19,989 bases of DNA from Flavobacteriales bacterium (lineage in GTDB: Bacteria; Bacteroidota; Bacteroidia; Flavobacteriales_D; Sanyastnellaceae). The DNA lies in NCBI GenBank assembly GCA_015663855.1, contig DQRJ01000126.1:1-19989 (forward strand), in the 5' to 3' direction. Of the stretch, positions 8,066 to 16,135 are shown piece after piece. Each line of letters starts with the position of its first letter. Positions within the stretch are counted from its first letter, which is position 1. The position numbers were made by a program, and so were the translations under genes. Under the pieces are notes generated by a model, which searched no databases, was not told where the DNA came from, and saw only the letters and a list, made by a program, of their open reading frames with translations.

Positions 8066-8853
8066 TTTGGATTACTGGAGCCAGTAGTGGCATAGGCCGA
8101 GCTTGTGCTGAGGTCTATGCCTCACAAGGTGCTAGAGTTATTTTGTCTTCTCGTAGGAAGGACGTGCTTGAGGAGGTTGCCTCGAAGTTGACTCTTCAAC
8201 TAGGATTGAAAGGAGATAGTAATTTCGTTATTGCGCCGATGGATTTAGGCGATAGCGCGGCGATGTCGGGCATCGTGAATGACGTACTGGCCGAAGTTAA
8301 AGAAGTCGATATTATGATTCACTGTGGCGGAATAAGCCAAAGGTCGCTTGCCATAGATACTTCGCTTGAGGTAGATAGACGTGTAATGGAAATTGATTAC
8401 TTCGGGACGATAGCTTTAACTAAAGCACTCCTTCCCCACTTCGTTAAGCGGAAGAGCGGTCAGTTTGTGGTTGTTACGAGCTTGATGGGGTTGTTCTCGT
8501 CACCTTTACGATCTGGGTATTGTGGTGCGAAACACGCTTTACACGGGTTTTTCGAGGCTTTGAGGGCTGAGCATTTTGAGGATGGAATCGGAGTAAGTTT
8601 GGTTTGTCCTGGGTTTATCGCAACGGACATCTCACTCAATGCCGTAGTAGGTGACGGGTCGAAGCAGGGCACGATGGATAAAAAGACCGGCGCCGGGATG
8701 ACTCCCCTTGCTTGTGCAAAAAAGATTGCGAAAGGAGTAAAGAAAAGAAAGTCGTTAATATTAATCGGTCGGTCGGAATTACTAGCCGTTTACATTCATC
8801 GATTCTTCCCGGGGATTCTACGAAGGATAATGCGAAAAGCCGCGGTAACCTGA
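8053..8853 (+). CDS. Short-chain dehydrogenase/reductase, DHRS7-like
   Basis: A 266-residue classical SDR, an NAD(P)-dependent oxidoreductase with a Rossmann fold. TGASSGIG at 8-15 is the cofactor-binding loop. R34 and R35 after the second strand (LSSRR) favour NADPH. D64 is in the usual adenine-contacting position. The catalytic S143, Y156 and K160 are present (YCGAK). The segment GISQRSLA, then YFGTIALTKALLPHF, resembles the DHRS7/YqjQ-like group. Two usual motifs are altered: NNAG/NNGG reads HCGG (90-93), and the Asn of the NYFG motif is Asp (D115, codon GAT at 8395-8397). The C-terminal tail is basic and amphipathic (HRFFPGILRRIMRKA), so membrane association is possible. The substrate is unknown. 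The ATG at 8053 lies 18 bases after the gyrB stop, so co-transcription is likely. Confidence 0.9.
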   Translation: MPRTIWITGASSGIGRACAEVYASQGARVILSSRRKDVLEEVASKLTLQLGLKGDSNFVIAPMDLGDSAAMSGIVNDVLAEVKEVDIMIHCGGISQRSLAIDTSLEVDRRVMEIDYFGTIALTKALLPHFVKRKSGQFVVVTSLMGLFSSPLRSGYCGAKHALHGFFEALRAEHFEDGIGVSLVCPGFIATDISLNAVVGDGSKQGTMDKKTGAGMTPLACAKKIAKGVKKRKSLILIGRSELLAVYIHRFFPGILRRIMRKAAVT

Positions 8854-8886
8854 TCTTTGGTTATAGTTGAACCTAAGCGTAAATAG

Positions 8887-9648
8887 CTAATTAGTTTTTA
8901 GTTCAATTTCCCTTTTCAGAATTTCTAATATCTCTCGAACTGGCTCTAATAGTTGTTCTTGATAACGTTTTTTAGCAGCCCTACCTTGATAAAACACGTC
9001 TCCAACCTGGTTCTCAAAAACCTGATCATTTAATATCTTTAGCCCGCCCGTACTTAAAGTAGATTTGCTCAAATTAAGATCTGGGTAAGATTTATTGTCA
9101 AGATCTTTAAAGGCAACGAAGTTGAATGAATAAACATAATAGTCTTCCGTTCTTTCGTTAACATGCTGGTTGAAAATCAATACAGACCCCAATTTATCTT
9201 CCCAACTAGAAAGAATAGTTCTTAAAGTATCATTATTAATCAAAGTGAATTTACCCGAATTAATTGCATCTGTAAGTACCCCATTCGATATGGGTAATAT
9301 TGAAAACGAATAAGTTGTTGCTACAATTTCTAATAACTCCATTTCAGACATGGCGTCTTGGTTGTTACCACAGTTTCTATAGAGCTTTAGTCTTGGCTTA
9401 TCTAATGAGTCTAATTCCATTATTCCAGCATTAACAGCTGATTCAGCCTCCTCAAACTCCAAATAAAGCTGTTGTAATAGAACTATCTCTTTATCAAGTT
9501 TATCTTGGTGCTCCTTCCACTGATCAAATTGTAAGGCAATCGACATACCAAGTGTGATGAGAACAAGTTCTGCAATCAAAAAGACGCTAAGTTTTTTTGC
9601 ATCTCCCTCTAACAAGCTTTGAAATCTGGTCTTTCTAAGTAAACTCAT
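8887..9648 (-). CDS. DUF6090-like single-pass membrane protein
   Basis: A 253-residue protein of unknown function. The N-terminal layout is that of the Bacteroidota DUF6090 family: a short basic leader, then one transmembrane helix at about 21-40 (SVFLIAELVLITLGMSIALQ), directly followed by the FDQWKEHQDK segment. In the family this region usually reads GEIxLVxIGILIALQxNNWNE. The remainder is mostly helical and charged (KEIVLLQQLYLEFEEAESA; C-terminal REILEILKREIEL), so a soluble, possibly coiled-coil domain on one side of the membrane. No catalytic motif was found. The gene starts 6 bases after the methyltransferase stop, the third gene of the hutH unit, although no functional link is evident. 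It appears more AT-rich than hutH, which would fit a more mobile accessory gene. It converges on the SDR gene. Confidence 0.7.
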   Translation of the reverse strand: MSLLRKTRFQSLLEGDAKKLSVFLIAELVLITLGMSIALQFDQWKEHQDKLDKEIVLLQQLYLEFEEAESAVNAGIMELDSLDKPRLKLYRNCGNNQDAMSEMELLEIVATTYSFSILPISNGVLTDAINSGKFTLINNDTLRTILSSWEDKLGSVLIFNQHVNERTEDYYVYSFNFVAFKDLDNKSYPDLNLSKSTLSTGGLKILNDQVFENQVGDVFYQGRAAKKRYQEQLLEPVREILEILKREIELKTN

Positions 9649-9654
9649 ATGTAT

Positions 9655-10398
9655 CTACGTATATTCTCTTCCTTCAACATCTAACAATTTAGTTCGTTTC
9701 TTCATGAAACGCAAAACTAGAAACGCTACTAAACTAACTATAAATAGTGCTTGCATAAATGAGCTTAACACTATAACACCTGCTCTATAATTGTGAGCTA
9801 TATCAAGGCCTGCAAAAGACAATACCATAGCGAAAGCTCCATTGTATTCGCGTTTTAAGACATTTCGTAACGAAAAGAAAACGCCAGGGCTTTTCCATTT
9901 TAAAGTTCTAGGAAAGAATGCAGGAATACCCGAAGCCCAATCAACATATGCTTCTCCGAACTTCCCTCTCAAAAACCTTTCTTCTGTCATGGCAATTAAT
10001 GTGTAGTATATCCAAAAAGCGACTGAAACAGCAATTGTGAAATTGAGATTGCCCGCAAACATTACTACTCCCAACCACATAAAGAAGTTACCCGTGTAAA
10101 GAGGATGACGTATGTATCCATACATCCCCTTTGAATTAAGGGTTTCGGCTACTTGACCTTCAGAGGTGTTTCGGCCTGAGGTTCCTTTAGGCACGTAGGC
10201 GATGGTAAAGGCGCGGATTATTTGGCCTAAAAATCCTACGCTTAAACAAATAAAAATCCAGCGTGGATCATTGAAATAAGGGAAGTCATCGTCGAGGAAA
10301 GCCACGTAAAGAGCTACAGGCATCAGAACGATGGGAAGGAAGCTTCTCCAGCGAAACAGCCAGGAGCCAGTGCGCTCCATATCTTCAATTAAAGGCAT
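9655..10398 (-). CDS. Isoprenylcysteine carboxyl methyltransferase (ICMT)-like integral membrane methyltransferase
   Basis: A 247-residue polytopic membrane protein of the ICMT/phospholipid methyltransferase superfamily, with four to six helices (about 20-35, 47-68, 102-135, 190-235). The S-adenosylmethionine-binding core is clear: GRNTSEGQVAETLNSKGMYG leads into YIRHPLYTGNFFMWLG (RHP at 97-99, Y101), and about 40 residues later EERFLRGKFGEAYVDW (E139, E140). Bacteria lack prenylated CaaX proteins, so the methyl acceptor is unknown; lipids or quinone-like compounds are possible. The ATG at 10398 overlaps the end of hutH by 10 bases. It is preferred over the ATG at 10380 because the extra residues belong to a conserved-looking N-terminus (LIEDMERTGSWLFRWRSFLP), as I recall it for this family. 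Confidence 0.85.
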   Translation of the reverse strand: MPLIEDMERTGSWLFRWRSFLPIVLMPVALYVAFLDDDFPYFNDPRWIFICLSVGFLGQIIRAFTIAYVPKGTSGRNTSEGQVAETLNSKGMYGYIRHPLYTGNFFMWLGVVMFAGNLNFTIAVSVAFWIYYTLIAMTEERFLRGKFGEAYVDWASGIPAFFPRTLKWKSPGVFFSLRNVLKREYNGAFAMVLSFAGLDIAHNYRAGVIVLSSFMQALFIVSLVAFLVLRFMKKRTKLLDVEGREYT

Positions 10399-11927
10399 GG
10401 AGATAGAGTGTTAGGGTTGTTTAGGGTAATCCACTCTAAAGCGTCCTCTAAAAGTGGGGACATAAAGACATCCTCTTCCAGGAATGGGATCGATTTACGG
10501 ATAGAATGTTGCAACACTGATAAACGAGGAGACATTTCACCTAATCCAGCTTGAGCACCTAAATCTGAGGCTTGAGCAGCGCAAAGGGCTTCGATCGCGA
10601 GAACTTGCTCTGCGTTGTCTATAACCATCCATAGCTTGAGAGCAGCATTCGCGCCCATACTGACATGATCTTCTTGGCCGTCAGAACTATCTGCATTGTC
10701 CGCTGAGCTAGGGGTAGTTAGTTGTTTATTCATTGAGACCAAACTAGCAGCTGTGTATTGAGTTATCATGTAGCCGGAATTTAATCCGGGGTCTTTAGCG
10801 AGAAAAGCTGGTAGTTTTCGAATTCCACTCATTAGCTTGAAGGTGCGACGTTCCGAAATTGAGGCCAGTTCGTGGATAGCAAGAGTGAGCCCGTCAAGAG
10901 CTAGAGCTAAGGGTTGACCGTGGAAATTTCCGGCTGAAACTATTTTATCGTCGTCTGGAAATACCAGTGGGTTATCGGTAACAGCATTGATTTCATCTTC
11001 GAAAAGTTCACGAGCTTTTGCCGCCACATCGCGAGTTGCTCCGTGAACTTGTGGAATGCAACGAAATGAATATGGGTCCTGAACATGATTTTGAGAGGCC
11101 TTCATCTTCACTGACCCTTCTACCCAAGATCTAACAGATGCAGCAACATCCATCGCGCCCTTTTGGTTTCTAATTCTATGGACATCATGATCGAATGGGG
11201 ATATAAGTCCGCTCCAAGCTTCTAAAGACCAAGCACCGATAGCATCCGCCCACTCCATAAGCTGTTCGATACGGAGCATAGATACTACTCCATAACCGAG
11301 CATCATCTGGGTTCCGTTGATAAGAGCGAGTCCTTCTTTGGGCTCCAACTTAAGTGGACTCCAACCAAACTCCTTCATTGCAACTGAAGCATGCACAGGA
11401 TCATCACCATCTATGCTTACCTCACCCTCCCCTATCATAGGAATTGCCAAATGTGAAAGCGGGGCCAAATCTCCAGATGCACCAAGTGAACCTTGAGATG
11501 GAACGATGGGCATAACGCCTTTATCTAGCATGTCAAGTAATCTCTGAATTGTCGCTGGATTAACAGCCGAGTATCCTTGACCTAGAGCCTTTGCTTTTAA
11601 TAACAGCATCGCGCTGACGATAATTTCAGGAACCTCCTCTCCTACTCCACATGCGTGCGATACGAGGATTTTATCTTGTAGCTCCGAAAGCTTATCGTTA
11701 TCTATGCGTGTGTTAGCTAAAGCTCCGAAACCTGTATTTACACCGTAAACCACCTCATCCTTCGTAGCAATAAAATTTGCTAGATATTCATGACATTTCA
11801 CCACCCGGGACATAACCACTTCATCCATTCCTAATTTATACTCTTCAGTCAAAAAATTGTTCAATCGACTGAATAAATCTTCAATAGTCCACCACTCAGA
11901 ATCGAGCATAAATTTTTCCGCTTTCAT
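10389..11927 (-). CDS. hutH: Histidine ammonia-lyase
   Basis: Converts L-histidine to urocanate and ammonia, the first step of histidine degradation. The MIO electrophile forms from Ala-Ser-Gly in QGSLGASGDLAPLSHL (residues 150-152 counted from the ATG at 11927). The catalytic Tyr is in YGVNTGFG (Y61). Ser-His in LVSHACGVG, and Glu in GQEDHVSMG (E419, matching E414 of Pseudomonas HAL), favour histidine over tyrosine or phenylalanine. A GTG at 11966 would add 13 residues. The ATG at 11927 gives 512 residues, the usual HutH size, and leaves about 55 bases to the divergent gene for promoters, so it is preferred. No hutU, hutI or hutG is in the window. The gene leads a leftward unit with the methyltransferase and the DUF6090-like gene. 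Confidence 0.95.
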   Translation of the reverse strand: MKAEKFMLDSEWWTIEDLFSRLNNFLTEEYKLGMDEVVMSRVVKCHEYLANFIATKDEVVYGVNTGFGALANTRIDNDKLSELQDKILVSHACGVGEEVPEIIVSAMLLLKAKALGQGYSAVNPATIQRLLDMLDKGVMPIVPSQGSLGASGDLAPLSHLAIPMIGEGEVSIDGDDPVHASVAMKEFGWSPLKLEPKEGLALINGTQMMLGYGVVSMLRIEQLMEWADAIGAWSLEAWSGLISPFDHDVHRIRNQKGAMDVAASVRSWVEGSVKMKASQNHVQDPYSFRCIPQVHGATRDVAAKARELFEDEINAVTDNPLVFPDDDKIVSAGNFHGQPLALALDGLTLAIHELASISERRTFKLMSGIRKLPAFLAKDPGLNSGYMITQYTAASLVSMNKQLTTPSSADNADSSDGQEDHVSMGANAALKLWMVIDNAEQVLAIEALCAAQASDLGAQAGLGEMSPRLSVLQHSIRKSIPFLEEDVFMSPLLEDALEWITLNNPNTLSPCL

Positions 11928-11987
11928 GCCTGAAAGATACCGCCCTAAGGCATTAACTTGGTCCACTATTATTCATCTGTTATGATT

Positions 11988-13313
11988 ATGAAATATTTGC
12001 TTAGTTGCATCGCTTTTTTCACTGCGATTACTTCCCTTTTAGCCCAAACCGCTACATCTACATCCATCAACTTCACCGAGTTTGATTTAAATAACGGTTT
12101 ACATGTAATTCTCCACGAAGACCACAGTACTCCTATAGTAGCCGTTACTGTTATGTATCACGTGGGCTCTAAGAACGAAGACCCTTCAAGAACAGGAATG
12201 GCTCACTTTTTCGAGCACCTTTTATTTGAAGGAAGTGAAAATATCGAAAGAGGTGAGTTCGACCACTACGTAGAAAATGCTGGAGGCGTATTGAACGCTA
12301 ACACATCTCAAGATCGAACTTTCTATTACGAGCTCCTCCCTTCAAACCAGCTCGAACTGGGCTTGTGGCTCGAATCCGAAAGAATGCTTCACGCAAAAAT
12401 TCAACAAATCGGAATAGACACACAGAACGAAGTAGTAAAAGAAGAAAAGCGCCAAAGAGTAGACAACAGGCCATATGGCACTATGATCGCTGAAACAATG
12501 GACGCATGTTATGACGTTCATCCATATCAATGGACGCCTATAGGATCGATGGAGCACCTTGATGCCGCTACGCACGCAGACTTCATGGACTTCTACAATA
12601 CGTTCTATGTTCCTAACAACGCGACACTCAGTATTGCCGGCGATTTAAACATAGACGAGGCGAAATCCCTCGTTCGTAAATATTTCTCCAGTATCCCGAA
12701 AGGAACTAAAGCCATTCCGAGACCGACAGTTACCGAGCCCACAAGAACTGAAGAACGACGCAGCATTGTTTACGGAAAAGACCGTCTGCCCGTTGTAATC
12801 CAAGCCTACCCGATTCCCGCTCAAGGCACACCTGACTATTACGCTGTCGATATGCTTAATCAAGTCCTAAGTACTGGTTCGTCAAGTAGATTGAATAAGG
12901 CCGTTGTAGACGAGAAACAGCTAGCACTTTACTGCGGAGCGTTCAGTTTTGGTCTAGAGGATCCAGGTGTAACATTTGCATTTGCAATGGTGAATATGGG
13001 TGTAGAGCCTTCTGAGGTTGAGGATGCTATGAATGAGGAGATTGAGAAAATGAAAACTGATTTAATTTCAGATCGTGAATTGCAGAAGCTTAAAAACCAA
13101 ATCGAGTCACAATTCGTTTCCAGCAACTCGACTATGGCCGGGATTGCAGAGGAGTTAGCTAATTATCATACTTATTTCGGTGATGCGAATCTAATCAACA
13201 CTGAGATTGACAGGTATCTTGCTATTACGCCAGAGGACATCAAACGTGCAGCAAACACTTACTACAACGCAAACTCGCGAGCTACTATTTACTTCTTATA
13301 CGAAGAGAAATAA
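11988..13313 (+). CDS. M16 zinc metallopeptidase, catalytic subunit
   Basis: A 441-residue insulinase/pitrilysin-family (M16B) protease. The signal peptide MKYLLSCIAFFTAITSLLAQ sends it to the periplasm. The inverted zinc motif HFFEH is at residues 73-77 (in RTGMAHFFEHLLFEGS). The third zinc ligand is expected about 76 residues later, in NEVVKEEKRQR (147-157). The C-terminal M16 domain (about 200-430) has SRLNKAVVDEKQLALY where the family normally has an R...Y pair: Tyr is kept and Arg is absent. The next gene supplies an intact pair, so the two products probably form one protease. Start: ATG at 11988 gives a standard signal peptide; ATG at 11982 adds two residues, and the frame stays open up to a TTG at 11958. 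First gene of a four-gene rightward unit, divergent from hutH. Confidence 0.93.
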   Translation: MKYLLSCIAFFTAITSLLAQTATSTSINFTEFDLNNGLHVILHEDHSTPIVAVTVMYHVGSKNEDPSRTGMAHFFEHLLFEGSENIERGEFDHYVENAGGVLNANTSQDRTFYYELLPSNQLELGLWLESERMLHAKIQQIGIDTQNEVVKEEKRQRVDNRPYGTMIAETMDACYDVHPYQWTPIGSMEHLDAATHADFMDFYNTFYVPNNATLSIAGDLNIDEAKSLVRKYFSSIPKGTKAIPRPTVTEPTRTEERRSIVYGKDRLPVVIQAYPIPAQGTPDYYAVDMLNQVLSTGSSSRLNKAVVDEKQLALYCGAFSFGLEDPGVTFAFAMVNMGVEPSEVEDAMNEEIEKMKTDLISDRELQKLKNQIESQFVSSNSTMAGIAEELANYHTYFGDANLINTEIDRYLAITPEDIKRAANTYYNANSRATIYFLYEEK

Positions 13314-13318
13314 TAACA

Positions 13319-13345
13319 CAACCCTGAATAAAACAACCTGAATAA
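13319..13345. repeat. Short direct repeat in the gap between the two M16 genes
   Basis: CAACCCTGAATAA (13319-13331) recurs as CAACCTGAATAA (13334-13345), differing by one missing C. Together the copies fill most of the 31-base gap, and the second ends on the first base of the downstream ATG. Confidence 0.55.
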
Positions 13346-15456
13346 TGAAATTACTCAATTATATATTTCTAGCAGTTTTGATGGCAGGACTACTGTTACC
13401 ATCAACGTCCCTTTTATCTCAAGTTGACAGATCTCAAGCTCCCGAAGCTGGACCCGCGCCACTTATCGAACTTGGCGAATCAACACTACTTTCTCTTCCG
13501 AACGGGCTTCAAATCATCGTTGTAGAAAATCACAGATTACCGAAAGTAAGTTGGACTTTATCTTTAGAGTACTCTCCTATTTTCGAAGGCAACAAGGCAG
13601 GAATGCTTGACCTTTTCGGAGAGTTAATGCGCTCTGGAACCGAGAATAAACCCAAGCCAGAACTAGACGAAGAAATCGACTTCCTAGGAGCTCACATAAG
13701 TGTAAACCCTAAGGGAATGCGTGGATCTTCGCTAACGAAACACACGAATGAGCTATTAAGCTTGATGTCTGAGGTTCTCTTCTCTCCTTCATTTCCTGAG
13801 AAAGAACTCAATAGACTTCGTACTCAAGCTCTTTCTGGGCTTTTAGCTTCCGAATCTTCTCCTAGCGAAATCTCAAGTGTCCTTACAAGAGTTCTGAAAT
13901 ACGGTGAAGCTCACCCCTACGGTGAAGTAACTACGTCTAAAAGTCTAGACCTCCTGACTCGTGAAGATTTTGTGACTTTTCACAAAACATACTTCAAACC
14001 TAACATTGCATACCTTATCGTGGTAGGTGATATTGACCCTAACACAGCTTATGCTAAGGCAAATACTTTTTTCGGTGCATGGAAAAGAGGCGATATTCCG
14101 TATAAAAGATGGGACAGTCCTGCTAGACCTCAAACTACTAGGACTTGTCTAGTACCGCTTGAAGGATCCGTCCAAAGTGTAATTAAACTCACACATGTCG
14201 TAAGCATGCCGCCAAACAGTGATGATGCTATCGCAGCTTCAGTAATGAACAGTATTTTAGGTGGCGGGGCTTTTTCTGGTCGCTTAATGCAGAACCTTAG
14301 AGAAGATAAAGCATTTACTTACGGAGCACGTTCAATCTTCAAGACTGACCCACTTGTAGGTTCTTTCACAGCGTACGCAGATGTCAGAAATGAGGTTACC
14401 GACAGTTCTATCGTTGAGTTTCTATACGAAATCAGACGCATCATGGACGAGCCCGTAGATAGCGCTTCACTTGCTGTAACGAAAAACTACATGACTGGAA
14501 GCTTTGCTAGGTCTCTCGAAAGACCCACTACTGCAGCTCGATTTGCTTTGAATATCGAAAGGTATAATCTCCCTAAAGACTACTATTCTACTTATCTAGA
14601 AAAGCTATCAGCAGTAACAATCGAGGATGTACAACGTGTAGCAAAAAACTACATTCGCCCAGACCAAATCTTCATCACTTGCGTCGGAAACGAAAGCGTA
14701 ATCGAATCTCTGAAGAAGTTTTCTACTAATGGTGTCGTCGAGCTTTATGACGCCTATGGACAACCACTTATCGAGAGAACAGCTGCAAGTGCAGGAGTTA
14801 CAGTTGAATCTGTGATAAATGACCATTACAATGCGATAGGCGGAGTGAATACGATCTCTAAACTTAAAGGTGTAGCAAGAACAGGCTCAATAGAAATGGG
14901 AGGTGGAATGACTTTAAATTTTGTACACACGGCAAATTATAAAAAAGGGAGGCGCGGAGCTCACACCTCGTTCTCAATAAGTGGGCAGGAAGTGGTGACT
15001 AATGTTGTCACGGATAATGGTGGCTATTCAGTCCAAATGGGTCCTCGCTCTCCTACAGAAGGCAACGAACTTGCAATAGCTCAATGGGAAGAACTTGACC
15101 CTACTTACCTACTAAACACATCTGACTTGGGTTTAAAGACCGAACTTCTAGGAGTCGAACAGTTAAATGGCAAGTCATACCACGTTGTGAAACTTCACAA
15201 AGAAGGGGTAATAAATTTGACCTGCTATTTCGATAAAATGTCGAAAATGCTATCTTCAACAAAGGCCATAACCGAAAGCGAAAACGAGGGTACAATGGTT
15301 GTAACGACGAAGTACAATAATTATTTGGACTTAGGTGATGGCATACTTTTTCCTATGGAAGTTATAACTACCGCGGGCACACAGCGCATGGCTATTCGGA
15401 TCGGGTCTGTCACAATTAATCCTGATATTGACTTAACTCTTTTCAACCTCAACTAA
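13345..15456 (+). CDS. M16-family protein without zinc motif, with a C-terminal LolA-like extension
   Basis: A 703-residue periplasmic protein. Residues 1-26 are a signal peptide (cleavage near LLSQ). Residues 45-470 hold two M16 domains. Aligned by eye with its neighbour, GMAHFFEHLLFEGSEN becomes GMLDLFGELMRSGTEN, so zinc ligands H and H are D89 and E93 and the catalytic E is G92; this half cannot bind zinc. The R/Y pair of the second M16 domain is intact (SGRLMQNLREDKAFTYGARS, R319 and Y326). This matches known heterodimeric M16B enzymes, where one chain brings zinc and the other R/Y. Residues 480-703 form an extra beta-rich domain (AIGGVNTISKLKGVARTG, then repeated strands and LDLGDGILFPMEV) resembling LolA/lipoprotein-sorting folds. 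This assignment rests on pattern only. It follows the catalytic subunit after 31 bases. Confidence 0.9.
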   Translation: MKLLNYIFLAVLMAGLLLPSTSLLSQVDRSQAPEAGPAPLIELGESTLLSLPNGLQIIVVENHRLPKVSWTLSLEYSPIFEGNKAGMLDLFGELMRSGTENKPKPELDEEIDFLGAHISVNPKGMRGSSLTKHTNELLSLMSEVLFSPSFPEKELNRLRTQALSGLLASESSPSEISSVLTRVLKYGEAHPYGEVTTSKSLDLLTREDFVTFHKTYFKPNIAYLIVVGDIDPNTAYAKANTFFGAWKRGDIPYKRWDSPARPQTTRTCLVPLEGSVQSVIKLTHVVSMPPNSDDAIAASVMNSILGGGAFSGRLMQNLREDKAFTYGARSIFKTDPLVGSFTAYADVRNEVTDSSIVEFLYEIRRIMDEPVDSASLAVTKNYMTGSFARSLERPTTAARFALNIERYNLPKDYYSTYLEKLSAVTIEDVQRVAKNYIRPDQIFITCVGNESVIESLKKFSTNGVVELYDAYGQPLIERTAASAGVTVESVINDHYNAIGGVNTISKLKGVARTGSIEMGGGMTLNFVHTANYKKGRRGAHTSFSISGQEVVTNVVTDNGGYSVQMGPRSPTEGNELAIAQWEELDPTYLLNTSDLGLKTELLGVEQLNGKSYHVVKLHKEGVINLTCYFDKMSKMLSSTKAITESENEGTMVVTTKYNNYLDLGDGILFPMEVITTAGTQRMAIRIGSVTINPDIDLTLFNLN

Positions 15457-15457
15457 A

Positions 15458-16135
15458 GTGAACGACTCTCCGCTCGTCCTTCTTAAAAACCTACGTCTCG
15501 TACAACAAGAGCACGTAGTTCTAGATAAGGTTAATCTTGAAATTAACAAAGGGGAGTTCCTATACGTTATAGGCAAGACTGGAAGTGGGAAGTCGAGTCT
15601 TTTACGTGCATTATATGGGGATCTAGCTATAGATAATGGTTCGGGAGAGGTTTGTGGAACCGTCCTTTCTACTTTAACTCATCGTAACGTCTACTTGCTT
15701 CGACGTAAACTAGGAATCGTCTTTCAGGACTTCGGGCTACTCTCGGACAGGACGGTTGGTGATAATTTAGATTTCGCATTAAGAGCTACGGGTTGGTCCT
15801 CGAAAAAGGAGATTACATCTAGGATTGATGAAGTGCTAGAGACGGTAGGCCTCCCTCATAAAGGATACAAATTTCCCCACGAGCTTTCTGGAGGCGAGCA
15901 ACAAAGAGTTGCTATAGCTAGAGCACTTTTGAACTCTCCTTCTCTATTCATAGCTGATGAGCCCACCGGAAATCTTGACCCCGACACAACTCGGGACATA
16001 TTAAAACTACTCCACGGGCTTACTTCTAAAGGATGTTCCGTTCTTATGGCAACACACGACCACGCTTCTATGACTGAATTCCCAGGACGAGTCCTTCGTT
16101 GCGAAAACGGAAAGATTTCTGATTCAAGTAAGTGA
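15458..16135 (+). CDS. ftsE: FtsE-type ABC transporter ATP-binding protein
   Basis: A 225-residue cytoplasmic ABC ATPase with all motifs: Walker A GKTGSGKS (39-46), Q-loop Q90, signature LSGGE (143-147), Walker B LFIADEP with D167 and E168, D-loop GNLDP, and H-loop H200. The stretch RRKLGIVFQDFGLLSDRTVGDNL is the FtsE hallmark, separating it from LolD and MacB relatives. With FtsX, FtsE couples ATP hydrolysis to peptidoglycan hydrolases during division. No ftsX is in the window; as far as I recall, ftsE and ftsX are often apart in Bacteroidota. The start is GTG at 15458, one base after the upstream stop, with no ATG nearby. The end overlaps the glycosyltransferase gene by 4 bases (GTGA). LolD-like lipoprotein release remains a less likely alternative. 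Confidence 0.88.
   Translation: MNDSPLVLLKNLRLVQQEHVVLDKVNLEINKGEFLYVIGKTGSGKSSLLRALYGDLAIDNGSGEVCGTVLSTLTHRNVYLLRRKLGIVFQDFGLLSDRTVGDNLDFALRATGWSSKKEITSRIDEVLETVGLPHKGYKFPHELSGGEQQRVAIARALLNSPSLFIADEPTGNLDPDTTRDILKLLHGLTSKGCSVLMATHDHASMTEFPGRVLRCENGKISDSSK

Noticed and set aside
7836..8093. 85-codon minus-strand frame across the gyrB end
   Set aside because: Antisense to conserved gyrB C-terminal codons and the SDR start; no protein-like features beyond chance hydrophobicity.
11928..11966. GTG start extending HutH by 13 residues
   Set aside because: It would leave only about 20 bases between two divergent genes, and the ATG at 11927 gives the family's usual length and residue numbering.
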